A stretch of 64,000 nucleotides of DNA from Bacillota bacterium (GCA_023664625.1 JAMPFD010000011.1:1-64000), one strand, 5' to 3'. Counted from the first letter of the stretch, positions 8,873 to 17,418 are shown. The notes: a model not told the origin generated them from the letters alone. Translations and numbers: made by a program.

Positions 8873-9215
8873 TAAGTAACTATTGATAATTATTTTATAA
8901 TATGATGTTTTCTCACTAAGACTTGTTGAATTTTATTCTACCTTTTCTCGCCATGGCAGAGTTTAAGTGAACTTAACTCTGCTCATCTGGCTTAACGAAA
9001 ACGTTCTTTTTTGTCAGTCAGTGCACTCGCTTGCTGACGCTACGCGCACTGTCCCTTGCCACGGCATAGCTGAAATAAGTTTCGCTCTGCCCGTATGGCT
9101 TGTCGGGAAAGTTGTCACTCAGTCACAATGCCCGCATTGCTCTTTCGGTTCCGTACACTAACCGCATGAAAAATAACTGCATTTTTAGTATAAACTAATT
9201 TTCAACAGTTACTTA
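8873..9215. mobile_element. 343-bp MITE-like element, copy 2
   Basis: It has the same terminal inverted repeats, length and orientation as the copy at 171-513, with about 12 substitutions. It lies between the two operators and has probably pushed two formerly closer divergent promoters apart. It encodes no transposase, and its 64-codon frame is not credible as a gene. Confidence 0.75.
8943..9002. repeat. GCAGAGTT hairpin module, copy 2 (inside the MITE-like element)
   Basis: GGCAGAGTTTAAGT pairs with ACTTAACTCTGC, with the same flanks as copy 1. Confidence 0.65.
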
Positions 9216-9230
9216 CCCCTGTTTTGGGAA

Positions 9231-9273
9231 TAAGTGGGTTTTGTAGAATAAACGAATCCTCAATAGTTGCTTA
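9231..9273. repeat. 43-bp fragment with related terminal repeats
   Basis: It starts TAAGTGGGTTTTG and ends CCTCAATAGTTGCTTA. The right half matches the right end of the 81-bp element at 681-761. It lies 15 bp from the end of MITE copy 2. Confidence 0.4.
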
Positions 9274-9376
9274 TAAGGCAATGGACAGACTGTGGACGGG
9301 CTTTTCGGTACTCCGGCAAAAATCTTTTCATGCCAGTGCTTCTCCGGTCAGACCTATTGCCGGCAGCCATGTCGGG

Positions 9377-9392
9377 CTACGGAACTCCGTAG
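9377..9392. promoter_or_regulatory. Palindromic operator B (membrane-protein operon side)
   Basis: CTACGGAACTCCGTAG is a near-perfect palindrome identical, in the gene-wise direction, to the core of operator A. It is centred about 58 bp before the -7 element of the operon starting at 9483. Confidence 0.65.
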
Positions 9393-9442
9393 TTTGCAAT
9401 GTGCAGGTGCTTGGAAATGTAGGTTTTATGAATCAAAAGCGT

Positions 9443-9450
9443 TAAATTTG
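9443..9450 (+). promoter_or_regulatory. -7 promoter element of the 9483 operon
   Basis: TAAATTTG matches TAnnTTTG and lies 32 bp before the start codon at 9483. I see no canonical -33 box, which fits an activator-dependent promoter. Confidence 0.5.
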
Positions 9451-9482
9451 CCGTTGAATTCCAAAACAAAACTATTGCAGAC

Positions 9483-10949
9483 ATGAAAAACAACATTCTT
9501 CTCTCTATCTTTTTTATGCTGGGCATGGTTTCGCATCTTTTTGCCCAGGACGACAGAGCGGTCTTTGACCTGAAGGGCAATGTCCGGCTGTGTGTGCCTG
9601 AGGTTGCGGACAACGGTTTCGCGTTCCCTTCAATGCGTGCGGAATTCTCGGACAAGGGAACTTTGGTCAGTCTTGACGGGATGGACATGACGGTGAAGAA
9701 CGGGTCATATACGGTTAAGCGTGATGCCTCCGGGCGTATCGTCCGTCTGGAGTTCTCAGCCGGTGATGCTGACAGGATAAACACTTTTTCTTATGACGGA
9801 CAGGGACGTGTCTGTGAAGTGAAGGATTACTATGTCAATGTTGATACGGACGAAGAGACCCTTGACACACGCATGGTCCGCACATATAACGCCGATGGTC
9901 TGCCCGGCAAGGAAATCTACTATAACGAGGACGGCAGTGAACGTGCTGTATACACCTATACGTACACCAAGACTGATGCCGACGGCAACTGGCTCGCCCG
10001 TAGTGTCAGTGAGGCATCGCAGGGAATGGAAGGCATCTCGGAAACCCGTGAATTGTCAGCCGGTGAGCCTGCGGAGGGAAAAGTTCCTGCAACAGGAGTC
10101 TCCGGCAGTCCTGCATCCGGTTATGATGATGCCCTTTCCGCTGCGTTGGCAGACAAGAGAAGTGCAGGGAAGAGCAGTGGAAGCCGGTTCTGGGAAATAT
10201 TGTGGGGTGTCCTGTTCCTGCTGCTTTTTGCCCACAGCATATATGTCCTTTACGTGAAGAGACCGGAGTTCTCCCGGCTTCCCGACTCCGATGCCGGGGA
10301 CACCGCGGAGGAAGAGCGTCTTGCAGATATGCTCCATGCTGCGGTGGAAGGCAATGTGACCTCTTTCCGGTCTGCCGGCATAGACGATGCCGCGCCAGTC
10401 ACAGGGCAACAAGTGAAGAACATCAAGGATGCGATGCGTCAGGTTCTTGCAGCTTCCCCTCGCGGCACACGTGTCGTGAACACTTACAATGCCGCCGTGG
10501 ATATGATGACCGGATGTGAGGAACGGGTGTTTACCGGCAGTAAGGCTTACCTGGTGCTTGGCGGCATCGTCGTGGGAATCATTGCCGTGATGCGCATTTC
10601 TGACGGGCATGTCATTCAGGGAATTGCCTATTTCCTGTTCTCTTTCGGTGCCTACCTGCTTGGCAGCCGGCGCCAGCTGTACAGGGTGGCGGCGGAGCTG
10701 CGCAGTCCGGCAGGTACGAAAGCCACGACGTCTGCCATACTGGCAATATTTGGGTTCATGGCATCTTCAAAGACATATATAACGAAATACTATCGTAACG
10801 GCAGTGAACAGCGTCATCTACAGGAAACGGACCATTCGGAACATGTCATGTTCGGAGTGCTCGGCTTCTTTGCCCTTGCTTTTCTTGGCATGCTCATGCC
10901 GTTCGTAGGGTTGTTCAACTATCTGAGGTTCTACGTCATGGAACGCTGA
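9483..10949 (+). CDS. Exported multi-span membrane protein of unknown function
   Basis: This 488-aa protein has a cleavable signal (MKNNILLSIFFMLGMVSHLFA). An extracytoplasmic part of about 200 residues has YD-like beta motifs such as RMVRTYNADGLPGKEIYYNEDGS. A membrane span follows (WEILWGVLFLLLFAHSIYVLYV), then a soluble stretch, then three or four hydrophobic segments ending near VMFGVLGFFALAFLGMLMPFVG. I do not recognise a family. It is the first gene of a unit preceded by operator B, so it is a likely target of the neighbouring two-component system. Confidence 0.75.
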   Translation: MKNNILLSIFFMLGMVSHLFAQDDRAVFDLKGNVRLCVPEVADNGFAFPSMRAEFSDKGTLVSLDGMDMTVKNGSYTVKRDASGRIVRLEFSAGDADRINTFSYDGQGRVCEVKDYYVNVDTDEETLDTRMVRTYNADGLPGKEIYYNEDGSERAVYTYTYTKTDADGNWLARSVSEASQGMEGISETRELSAGEPAEGKVPATGVSGSPASGYDDALSAALADKRSAGKSSGSRFWEILWGVLFLLLFAHSIYVLYVKRPEFSRLPDSDAGDTAEEERLADMLHAAVEGNVTSFRSAGIDDAAPVTGQQVKNIKDAMRQVLAASPRGTRVVNTYNAAVDMMTGCEERVFTGSKAYLVLGGIVVGIIAVMRISDGHVIQGIAYFLFSFGAYLLGSRRQLYRVAAELRSPAGTKATTSAILAIFGFMASSKTYITKYYRNGSEQRHLQETDHSEHVMFGVLGFFALAFLGMLMPFVGLFNYLRFYVMER

Positions 10950-11030
10950 GAGGTCTGCCGTTGCAGGAAAGCTCCCGCATGAGCATCATAAAATGACAGT
11001 GAATAATATTGTAAACATAAATTATTAGTT

Positions 11031-11177
11031 ATGAGAAACATCGGAGAAGAAGTCCTCTACGACTGCGTCCGCGTCATACGTTGGACCGTAATGAAACTGT
11101 TTGGTTTGATATTTGGAATATTCAAATCCGTCCTTAATCGTCAGCAAGAACAGAAAAGCCAAGACAATGCAGAGTGA
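11031..11177 (+). CDS. 48-aa small membrane-associated protein
   Basis: The frame from ATG at 11031 to TGA at 11177 encodes 48 residues: a charged start (MRNIGEEVLYDCVRVIRW), a hydrophobic helix (TVMKLFGLIFGIFKSVL) and a polar glutamine-rich tail. Its end overlaps the start of the next gene by 11 bp (ATGCAGAGTGA), which suggests translational coupling. The AT-rich region before the ATG suits Bacteroidetes initiation. The gene is unrecognised; a small membrane regulator or a leader peptide are both possible. Confidence 0.6.
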   Translation: MRNIGEEVLYDCVRVIRWTVMKLFGLIFGIFKSVLNRQQEQKSQDNAE

Positions 11178-12189
11178 CCGCTATCCCAAGGCAGGCATGG
11201 CAAGAATCCTGCTGCTCCTTGTTCTTCTTCTTTGCGGAGCGTTGCAGAATGCCGCGGCCACAGAGAAATGGGTTGTTACGGACAGGGAACTGACCGTATG
11301 GGACTCGCCACAGTATTATAATAAGCTTGGAATAGTCACCCGCGGCTATGAGATTGATGCCGTTGCCATTGAAGGCGATATGATACGTTTTGAGTATAAC
11401 GGGCAGACTGCCTATGTCGCCGCCTATTGCTGTGAGCGTGTCGCCGATGCTGGGACGGCTGAGAAAACGTCTGCCGGAGATGCCGTGAAAACGGAATCTG
11501 TGACGCAGGCGGGCAGTAATGCCGTGAAGGCTGCCGGGACATCGCAGGCGAAGGGAAAAGCTGCCGGCAATGCAATGCCTGCTGGCGAAGCCGTCACAGC
11601 CGCCTCCCCGTCCGCCGGACTGTGGAATCTGCTGGCAATCCCCATGCTCCTGCTGGGACTGGTGTTCATGGCGGCGGCACTTGTTTCCATAGTCTTTACG
11701 GTATGCTACGTTTTCGCTCCGCGCAAGCTGGCGGCGTGGTTCAATGAAAAGTGTGGGGAGAATGTCATTCCGGCAAAACGTCTCAACAGGCTTCTCCTGC
11801 CTCCAGTCTATGCCGCAATAGGCACAATGGCGGCAAGTGTCCTGGTTTCTGGCGTGGGAATGTCCGTGGTGTCGTGTTTTGAGCCGGGAGCAATGACTGA
11901 GCCTGAGGGCATGACGGCCGTGGCTGTCGTCGCCGCCTTCCTTGCCGGAGTGGCACTGGTGTTTTCCGTGCCGTTCTTCATTCTCAGGCATTGGTACAGG
12001 AAGTACCGTGCACTGTACGGCAAGAAGGCTGCCCGCTGGATGACGGTATATTCCATAATGGGCCTTGTCGCAATCTATCTGATATGCGTTGCCGTGGCAT
12101 ACATTGTCATCGGGCTTGTCGCCCTCCTGCTGTTCCTGCTCATCCTGTGTGTATGTTTCCCGACACGCTACTACCTTGTGCGCCGTTAA
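11167..12189 (+). CDS. Membrane protein with N-terminal SH3-like domain
   Basis: I start at ATG 11167, giving 340 aa; a start at 11113 would read through most of the small gene in another frame. A signal segment (MARILLLLVLLLCGALQNAAA) precedes an SH3-like domain (KWVVTDRELTVWDSPQYYN ... YNGQTAYVAAYCCERV). An alanine- and glycine-rich linker follows, then four hydrophobic spans. Proteins of this build bind envelope components through the SH3 domain, but no function can be given. It is co-directional with the genes on both sides. Confidence 0.75.
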   Translation: MQSDRYPKAGMARILLLLVLLLCGALQNAAATEKWVVTDRELTVWDSPQYYNKLGIVTRGYEIDAVAIEGDMIRFEYNGQTAYVAAYCCERVADAGTAEKTSAGDAVKTESVTQAGSNAVKAAGTSQAKGKAAGNAMPAGEAVTAASPSAGLWNLLAIPMLLLGLVFMAAALVSIVFTVCYVFAPRKLAAWFNEKCGENVIPAKRLNRLLLPPVYAAIGTMAASVLVSGVGMSVVSCFEPGAMTEPEGMTAVAVVAAFLAGVALVFSVPFFILRHWYRKYRALYGKKAARWMTVYSIMGLVAIYLICVAVAYIVIGLVALLLFLLILCVCFPTRYYLVRR

Positions 12190-12244
12190 GAAAATGCCGG
12201 CTGGCAGACTTCCCTGCTGCCGGTTGATTATAAAAAATAAAAGA

Positions 12245-13501
12245 ATGAAATTAAAAAACTTATTGTTCCTGCTGTTGTCATTGTTTGCGTCTGTTGCGGC
12301 AATGACATCATGCGACTCTTCTGACGACGAACAGAAGAAAATAGAGTTGGGAGACGGTCAGCAGACTGCGGTCAGCTATGGTGCCAAGCGCACTTCCGGC
12401 GAGGTGCGGTTTGCGACGTCTGCCTCATGGAGTGCATGGACGGCGGCCTCCCATGACGGCGGTCCGGCCGACATCGGGTGGCTGAGTCTTGACACAAGGC
12501 GCGGCGCGGCGGGCGAGTCTGTGGTGACATTCACCATGGAACCGAACACTACGGGCAGCCCGCGCACGGCGTATATCGTGATAGTCTGTGAGGATACGAA
12601 GATTGTCATAACCATAACCCAGACTGCCGGAGATGATGACGGCGATGACGATGAGGCTCTTCCCGTGCCGAACATTGGACGTGTGGAGGCTGTATGCACT
12701 TCATATTATTCCATGGGTGGCGGGGCTTTCTCGGCCGGATACATCACACGGTCTGTGGTGAATTTCGAGAACGGACGCCCTGCAAGCACATATTCCTCCT
12801 GGCGTGATGATTTGAACAACTCGTCTTATAATGACACCCGCGACAGTTATTGTGAGTCCATGGAGAAGAATATCTTCACATGGGGCAACGGCAATGTCAC
12901 CATCTCCGGTGGCATAACCTCCACTTACTATCCGTCAGGAACGGTAAGGACGGAGGAGGAGAGTGTCCATCATGCAAAATATGACGGCACACGGGTGACA
13001 AGCGGAAACTATAAGTGGGATGATGACTCTGAGGCGTCGGAGTGGACGGCGTCATACGATGCCTTGGGATACCTAAAGGCTACAAAAAACAATGACGGCA
13101 CCACAACGTGGGATACGTACAACTTCACCTGGGAGAACGGTAACCTTAAGAAAATCTCCGCTGATAACGGCGGTGTCATAACGTTCACGTATTCTGACCC
13201 TTCACTGCTGAACCTGCATGGCGGTTTTGACCTTAACTGGGTGCTGCCGCAGAATTTGGAGTATTATGACTTTGCCGCCGGTGACATAACAAGACATTTC
13301 GTTGCCTGCGGACTCATGGGTAAGCCTTCGAAGAATCTTGTCACGGAGATAACCGAGAATGACGGGCACCGGACATGGTCGTGCCGCATGACATACAAGG
13401 AGAATTCTGCCGAGAGGACAGTAGTCACCGTGGCGTGCTTCGTCGACGGCGTGCAGAGCTCTTATTCTGACTGGGAGATACACTATACCGGCATGGAATA
13501 G
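12245..13501 (+). CDS. BACON-like domain lipoprotein
   Basis: Starting at ATG 12245, this 418-aa protein begins with a lipoprotein signal (MKLKNLLFLLLSLFASVAAMTSC). A BACON-like immunoglobulin-type domain comes next (YGAKRTSGEVRFATSASWSAW ... WLSLDTRRGAAGESVVTFTM ... IVITITQTAG), followed by a C-terminal beta-rich region with YD-like strands. BACON domains are common in exported Bacteroidetes proteins that bind carbohydrate or mucin. The upstream in-frame extension to 12089 overlaps the previous gene and hides the lipobox, so I reject it. It is the last gene of the unit; a strong terminator follows. Confidence 0.8.
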   Translation: MKLKNLLFLLLSLFASVAAMTSCDSSDDEQKKIELGDGQQTAVSYGAKRTSGEVRFATSASWSAWTAASHDGGPADIGWLSLDTRRGAAGESVVTFTMEPNTTGSPRTAYIVIVCEDTKIVITITQTAGDDDGDDDEALPVPNIGRVEAVCTSYYSMGGGAFSAGYITRSVVNFENGRPASTYSSWRDDLNNSSYNDTRDSYCESMEKNIFTWGNGNVTISGGITSTYYPSGTVRTEEESVHHAKYDGTRVTSGNYKWDDDSEASEWTASYDALGYLKATKNNDGTTTWDTYNFTWENGNLKKISADNGGVITFTYSDPSLLNLHGGFDLNWVLPQNLEYYDFAAGDITRHFVACGLMGKPSKNLVTEITENDGHRTWSCRMTYKENSAERTVVTVACFVDGVQSSYSDWEIHYTGME

Positions 13502-13658
13502 TGTGCGCCTGTTCCGGTTTTGACTCCCGGAGACCGGAGGGAAAGCCGGGAAAGAATCGTCTCCTCGACATGAAACGCTTGCCGCCGGAAATGCATGGGT
13601 TTTCTAATGCTCTATTTATCATAATTGGAAGAAGACTCACAGTTTAGTGATTTAATTT

Positions 13659-13700
13659 GCCGTTTTTCACAGAGAAAATAGTGAAAAACGGCATTTTTTA
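13659..13700 (+). terminator. Rho-independent terminator of the 9483-13501 operon
   Basis: GCCGTTTTTCAC (13659-13670) and GTGAAAAACGGC (13681-13692) form a perfect 12-bp stem with a 10-nt loop, followed by ATTTTTT. Confidence 0.85.
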
Positions 13701-13726
13701 TGCAGAAAAGTCATGTTTCGCACCAT

Positions 13727-13806
13727 TTTTCGTAACCTTTAGCTTGGCAAACCGTTACCTTCTGTCCCGCAAAAGGTAACGGTTTGCGTCATGCCAGGTG
13801 ACGGAG
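13727..13806. repeat. 22-bp-period palindrome array, locus A
   Basis: GTAACC, GTTACC, GTAACG and GTGACG begin at 13732, 13754, 13776 and 13798, spaced exactly 22 bp. The two central units form an inverted pair: GCAAACCGTTACCTT and AAAAGGTAACGGTTTGC. Similar four-unit arrays lie at 24021-24102 and about 57021-57100. Confidence 0.7.
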
Positions 13807-14134
13807 CAATGCACGTTTTTGTATAAGTTGCTGAGTGATAGTTGAATATGCAGATTGCGAAATTTTGCGGATTTCAGAACAATTTTCTGTTTCTTTATTT
13901 CTACGCGATTCTCAGGCAATGAAAATGGGGCAAGTTTTCCAATTGTCCGGATTTTTGGCGGACCGGTGGGCAGTAATAGACCTTGTGGCTTTTCTGTAAG
14001 TATATATGTAGGAAAGTTTTTGTTAATATTTCTAAACAGGTGGCAATAAAATGCTGTTGTCTGAGTTATTTTGCAAGGTTTTAGTGCGTATATGTTCGCA
14101 TACGCGTAATTAAATTAAAGTAAAAAGTTACAGG

Positions 14135-15007
14135 ATGAGACAATTAAAGATTCAGAAAAGTATTACCAATCGCTCCAGTGAGGCACTTGACAAGTACTTG
14201 GTGGAGATTGGCAGAGCCCCGCTTATCTCTATCGACGAGGAAATAGAACTTGCACAGAAAATCCGCAAGGGCGGACCGGCAGGAGAACGTGCAAAGGAGA
14301 AGCTCGTGACTGCAAACCTCCGTTTCGTGGTTTCTGTGGCAAAGCAGTATCAGCATCAGGGACTTACCCTTACCGACCTTATTGACGAAGGCAACATCGG
14401 TCTGATAAAGGCTGCGCAGAAGTTTGACGAGACACGTGGCTTCAAGTTCATCTCGTATGCTGTTTGGTGGATACGTCAGTCAATCCTGCAGGCTATCGCA
14501 GAGCAGAGCCGTATCGTGCGTCTGCCGCTCAATCAGGTTGGTTCGCTGAACAAGATAAACCACGAAATAAACAAGTTTGAGCAGGAGAACCAGCGTCATC
14601 CTTCTGTCTCGGAGCTTGCCGCCGCCACAAATATAGACGAGGAGAAGATCGGGCAGAGCCTTATGGCCGACGGACATCATGTCAGTATTGACGCTCCTTT
14701 TCAGGACGGAGAGGACAACTGTATGCTGGACGTGATGGCATCGGGTGACGATTCCCGCACCGACCGTAATGTCGACCACGAGTCAATGGCTATGGAGCTG
14801 AACAACGTGCTCTCAAAGGTGCTGAAGGACCGTGAGATAACAATCATCCGCGAGTGTTACGGCATTGGATGCCATGAGAAGGGACTTGAGGAGATAGGCG
14901 ACCAGCTCGGCCTCACCCGTGAGCGTGTGCGCCAGATACGCGAGAAGTCTATTGCCAAGCTCCGTGAGAGCGGCAATGCCAAGATACTTATGAAATATTT
15001 GGGATAA
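14135..15007 (+). CDS. rpoD: RNA polymerase primary sigma factor
   Basis: This 290-aa protein has a short region 1.2 (SSEALDKYLVEIGRAPLISIDEEIELAQKIRKG). Region 2 is recognisable from LRFVVSVAKQYQHQGLTLTDLIDEGNIGLIKAAQKFDETRGFKFISYAVWWIRQSI, and region 4 from EIGDQLGLTRERVRQIREKSIAKLR. It lacks the long N-terminal region 1.1 of proteobacterial RpoD, as is usual for Bacteroidetes primary sigma factors. Members of this phylum recognise the -33/-7 TAnnTTTG promoters seen throughout the window. The next gene starts 6 bp downstream. Confidence 0.95.
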   Translation: MRQLKIQKSITNRSSEALDKYLVEIGRAPLISIDEEIELAQKIRKGGPAGERAKEKLVTANLRFVVSVAKQYQHQGLTLTDLIDEGNIGLIKAAQKFDETRGFKFISYAVWWIRQSILQAIAEQSRIVRLPLNQVGSLNKINHEINKFEQENQRHPSVSELAAATNIDEEKIGQSLMADGHHVSIDAPFQDGEDNCMLDVMASGDDSRTDRNVDHESMAMELNNVLSKVLKDREITIIRECYGIGCHEKGLEEIGDQLGLTRERVRQIREKSIAKLRESGNAKILMKYLG

Positions 15008-15013
15008 ACTATT

Positions 15014-15400
15014 ATGAAAAAGATACTTTTCACACTGCTCGTGATGTTTGCCGGCATGATGACAGCAGCTGCACAGGCACAGATAAAGTTTGACAAGACT
15101 GTGCATAGCTTCGGCCAGTTTTCCGAAGGAAACAGTAAGCAGAGCTGTGTATTCACCTTCACCAATACAGGTGACAAGCCGCTGGTCATCAATCAGACGG
15201 TGGCAAGCTGCGGATGCACCACTCCGACATACACCAAGACCCCTGTTCTCCCTGGCGAGAAAGGCGAGGTGAAGGTGGTATATAACGGTGCCGGCAGATT
15301 TCCCGGTCATTTCAAGAAGACCATCACCGTGCGCACCAACGGCACTCCTGAGGTCGTACGCCTTTATATAGAGGGCGACATGACCGAGGCAAAGAAATAA
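15014..15400 (+). CDS. DUF1573 exported protein
   Basis: This 128-aa protein has a signal peptide (MKKILFTLLVMFAGMMTAAAQA) and one DUF1573 immunoglobulin-like domain, recognised by FDKTVHSFGQ, FTFTNTGDKPLVINQTVASCGCTTP and PGEKGEVKVVYN. Such proteins are abundant in Bacteroidetes and are exported, but their role is not established. It starts 6 bp after rpoD and is probably co-transcribed with it. Confidence 0.85.
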   Translation: MKKILFTLLVMFAGMMTAAAQAQIKFDKTVHSFGQFSEGNSKQSCVFTFTNTGDKPLVINQTVASCGCTTPTYTKTPVLPGEKGEVKVVYNGAGRFPGHFKKTITVRTNGTPEVVRLYIEGDMTEAKK

Positions 15401-15454
15401 AAAAGATGTTCCGGGAAACTTTTCTGATACGGTTTTCCGGATTGGACAGATAGA

Positions 15455-15840
15455 GACAGAGTTCCGGCTTGTCGCTGGCGGTATATGCCGCGAGAGGAAA
15501 GTCCGGGCAGCGCAGAGCATCTCACTTGCGAAAGTACAAGCAGTCAGTGATGGCTGAGTAACGCAGAAGAAAATAACCGCCGGCATGCCGGTAAGGGTGA
15601 GAAGGTGAGGCAAGAGCTCACCGGTACGGTGGTGACATCGTAGCCGTGCGTCTTGAGAGCTGCAAGTTTATGTAAACTGCCGTCTGAGGGCTGCTCGTCC
15701 GAGGCAGAGGGTAAAACGCTATACCGAGAGGAAGACGTGCCGGGTGACCGGTATGATAGATAAATGACAAGCGCCTGCCGGCGTGACCCTGAGGTTACTG
15801 CCGGCGGGTACAGAACCCGGCTTATAGGAACTCTGTTCTT
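15455..15840 (+). ncRNA. rnpB: RNase P RNA (bacterial type A)
   Basis: The universal catalytic-core segments are present: GAGAGGAAAGTCCGGGC (near 15494) and ACAGAACCCGGCTTAT at 15810-15825. The ends pair to form P1, with ACAGAGTTCC at 15456-15465 and GGAACTCTGT at 15827-15836. A T-rich run follows. The RNA processes the 5' ends of tRNA precursors. The ends are set from P1 and may be off by a few bases. Confidence 0.95.
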
Positions 15841-15890
15841 TTTTCTTTTATAGGCTCTGTGTAGGAGCGCTGGTTATATATATACTTGCT

Positions 15891-17126
15891 ATGGTAAACA
15901 AGGAAAGCATAATACGGGTATCGAAGGCCATTTGGGAAGACTTCACCGCCAAGCGGGTAATGAACGCTGCTTCATTGCTGACGTATTCAACACTGCTTGC
16001 CGTGGTGCCCGTCGTCGCCGTAATCTTTGCCGTGGCAAGAGGATTCGGATATAACAAGTACATAGAATCCTGGTTCCGTTCCGCCTTGGACAGCCAGCCT
16101 CAGGTTGCGGAAGTGATAGTGGGCTTTGTCAATTCCTACCTTGTCAACACCAAGAGCGGTGTGGTTTTCGGCATCGGTCTTGTGTTTATGCTCTATACAA
16201 TCATCATGCTCACGATGAACATAGAGATTGCTTTCAACGACATCTGGGGAGTGAAGTCCCAGCGTTCACTGACACGTACCTTCACGGACTATCTTGCAAT
16301 GTTCTTCATTCTCCCGATCATGATTATTGTCATGTCCGGCGTTACTCTGTGGATAGCTTCTCTGTCTTCTCTTGTCAATGAGATGTTCGTCATAGGAACT
16401 CTTATGCAATTCGGGATGGATATCCTGCCGTTGCTGTTGCTTTCGTGTATCATCGCCGTGCTTTATATCTTCATGCCGAATACTCATGTCCGTTGGCGAT
16501 GTGCGGTATTGCCGGCATTCATCGCTGCGGTGGCAATGGAATTGCTGCAGTATTTCTATGTACATTCACAGTTGTGGGTGTCAAGCTATAATGCCATTTA
16601 CGGCTCTTTTGCCGCCCTTCCGCTGTTCATGCTTTGGCTGCAGTTCACTTGGACCATAATACTCATAGGTGCGGAACTGGCATATACGAACCAGAATCTT
16701 GAGGATTTCCGCACTCGCAACACTTTGGGAGAACTGTCGCAGAGGTACCGGATGATGCTTTCAATGATGGTCATGGCAAAGATTTGCAGGCGGTTCAAGG
16801 AGGGATTGCGTCCGTACACACTGCCTGAGATAAAGAAGGATGTGAAAATTCCCATGCGTATTCTCGTAGAACTTGTATATGACTTGCAGCAGGCCGGCAT
16901 GATACAGCAGATTGGCAGTGACAAGGATGATACGGATGTGGCATTTGCCCCGGCAGAGTCTGTGGAGAATCTCACGGTGGGAGTGCTTATCTCCCGTCTT
17001 GAAAGCCTGCATCCTTATACGCTTGATGCCGTGCCGGACCTGTCGTCTCTAAAGTGGCAGCATGTGCTTTCAACACGCAGGAAATATCTGCATGCGCAGA
17101 AGAGTGTGAAGCTTTATGAACTGTGA
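15891..17126 (+). CDS. YihY/BrkB-family inner-membrane protein
   Basis: This 411-aa protein has about six membrane spans and the YihY/BrkB pattern: AASLLTYSTLLAVVPVVAVIFAVARGFG near the N-terminus, YTIIMLTMNIEIAFNDIWGVKSQRS, and WLQFTWTIILIGAELAYTNQN. The C-terminal 130 residues are soluble and may form a winged-helix-like domain. The family was once named RNase BN in error; its true function is unclear. It follows rnpB and has a very long hairpin downstream. Confidence 0.85.
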   Translation: MVNKESIIRVSKAIWEDFTAKRVMNAASLLTYSTLLAVVPVVAVIFAVARGFGYNKYIESWFRSALDSQPQVAEVIVGFVNSYLVNTKSGVVFGIGLVFMLYTIIMLTMNIEIAFNDIWGVKSQRSLTRTFTDYLAMFFILPIMIIVMSGVTLWIASLSSLVNEMFVIGTLMQFGMDILPLLLLSCIIAVLYIFMPNTHVRWRCAVLPAFIAAVAMELLQYFYVHSQLWVSSYNAIYGSFAALPLFMLWLQFTWTIILIGAELAYTNQNLEDFRTRNTLGELSQRYRMMLSMMVMAKICRRFKEGLRPYTLPEIKKDVKIPMRILVELVYDLQQAGMIQQIGSDKDDTDVAFAPAESVENLTVGVLISRLESLHPYTLDAVPDLSSLKWQHVLSTRRKYLHAQKSVKLYEL

Positions 17127-17418
17127 TGACGGGTCTTTATTGTTCAACGTTGAGGTTTAATACAATCATGCGTGCGTTTGATAATCTTCAAACGCACGCA
17201 TGATTGTATTAAACGTTTACATGAATTTGTCAGAATGACGAGCCGGCATGATGTCGGCAAGCATTGTTGCTGTTTCTTCTTGTGAAGTTCAGGGCTGTTT
17301 CCTGCTATAAATGGCGGAGGGTTATTCGGCTGTTCTGCCGGCCATGGGGCTTCTCCCGTTCCGGGTTCTCCTCCTGAGCATCCGGTGCGGGTAATTCAAA
17401 TTGATTCTGTCTGCCGCA
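17127..17418. other. Convergent intergenic region with long hairpin
   Basis: This lies between the convergent YihY and aldose epimerase genes. Apart from the 26-bp-stem hairpin (17156-17213) I see nothing assignable. Confidence 0.5.
17156..17213. terminator. Perfect 26-bp inverted repeat with 6-nt loop
   Basis: The left arm 17156-17181 begins TTTAATACAATC and ends GCGTTTGA. It pairs without mismatch with 17188-17213 around the loop TAATCT. The outer ends are AT-rich, so it could stop transcription from both sides. It is unusually long and perfect for a terminator. Confidence 0.6.

Larger units (their letters stand above)
8642..9482. other. Divergent intergenic region holding operators, promoters and MITE copy 2
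   Basis: This region separates the kinase operon (leftward) from the membrane-protein operon (rightward). It holds two identical-core palindromes (8798-8815 and 9377-9392), a -7 element facing each operon, the 343-bp element, and a 43-bp terminal-repeat fragment. There is no gene. Confidence 0.7.
13502..14134. other. Intergenic region before rpoD
   Basis: It holds a rho-independent terminator (13659-13700) and a four-unit 22-bp palindrome array (13731-13803). The remaining 330 bp are AT-rich and must hold the rpoD promoter, which I could not place. No gene is seen. Confidence 0.6.

Noticed and set aside
11134..11991. 285-codon minus-strand frame
   Set aside because: Shadow of the SH3-domain membrane protein; histidine/glutamine-rich low-complexity translation typical of a wrong frame.
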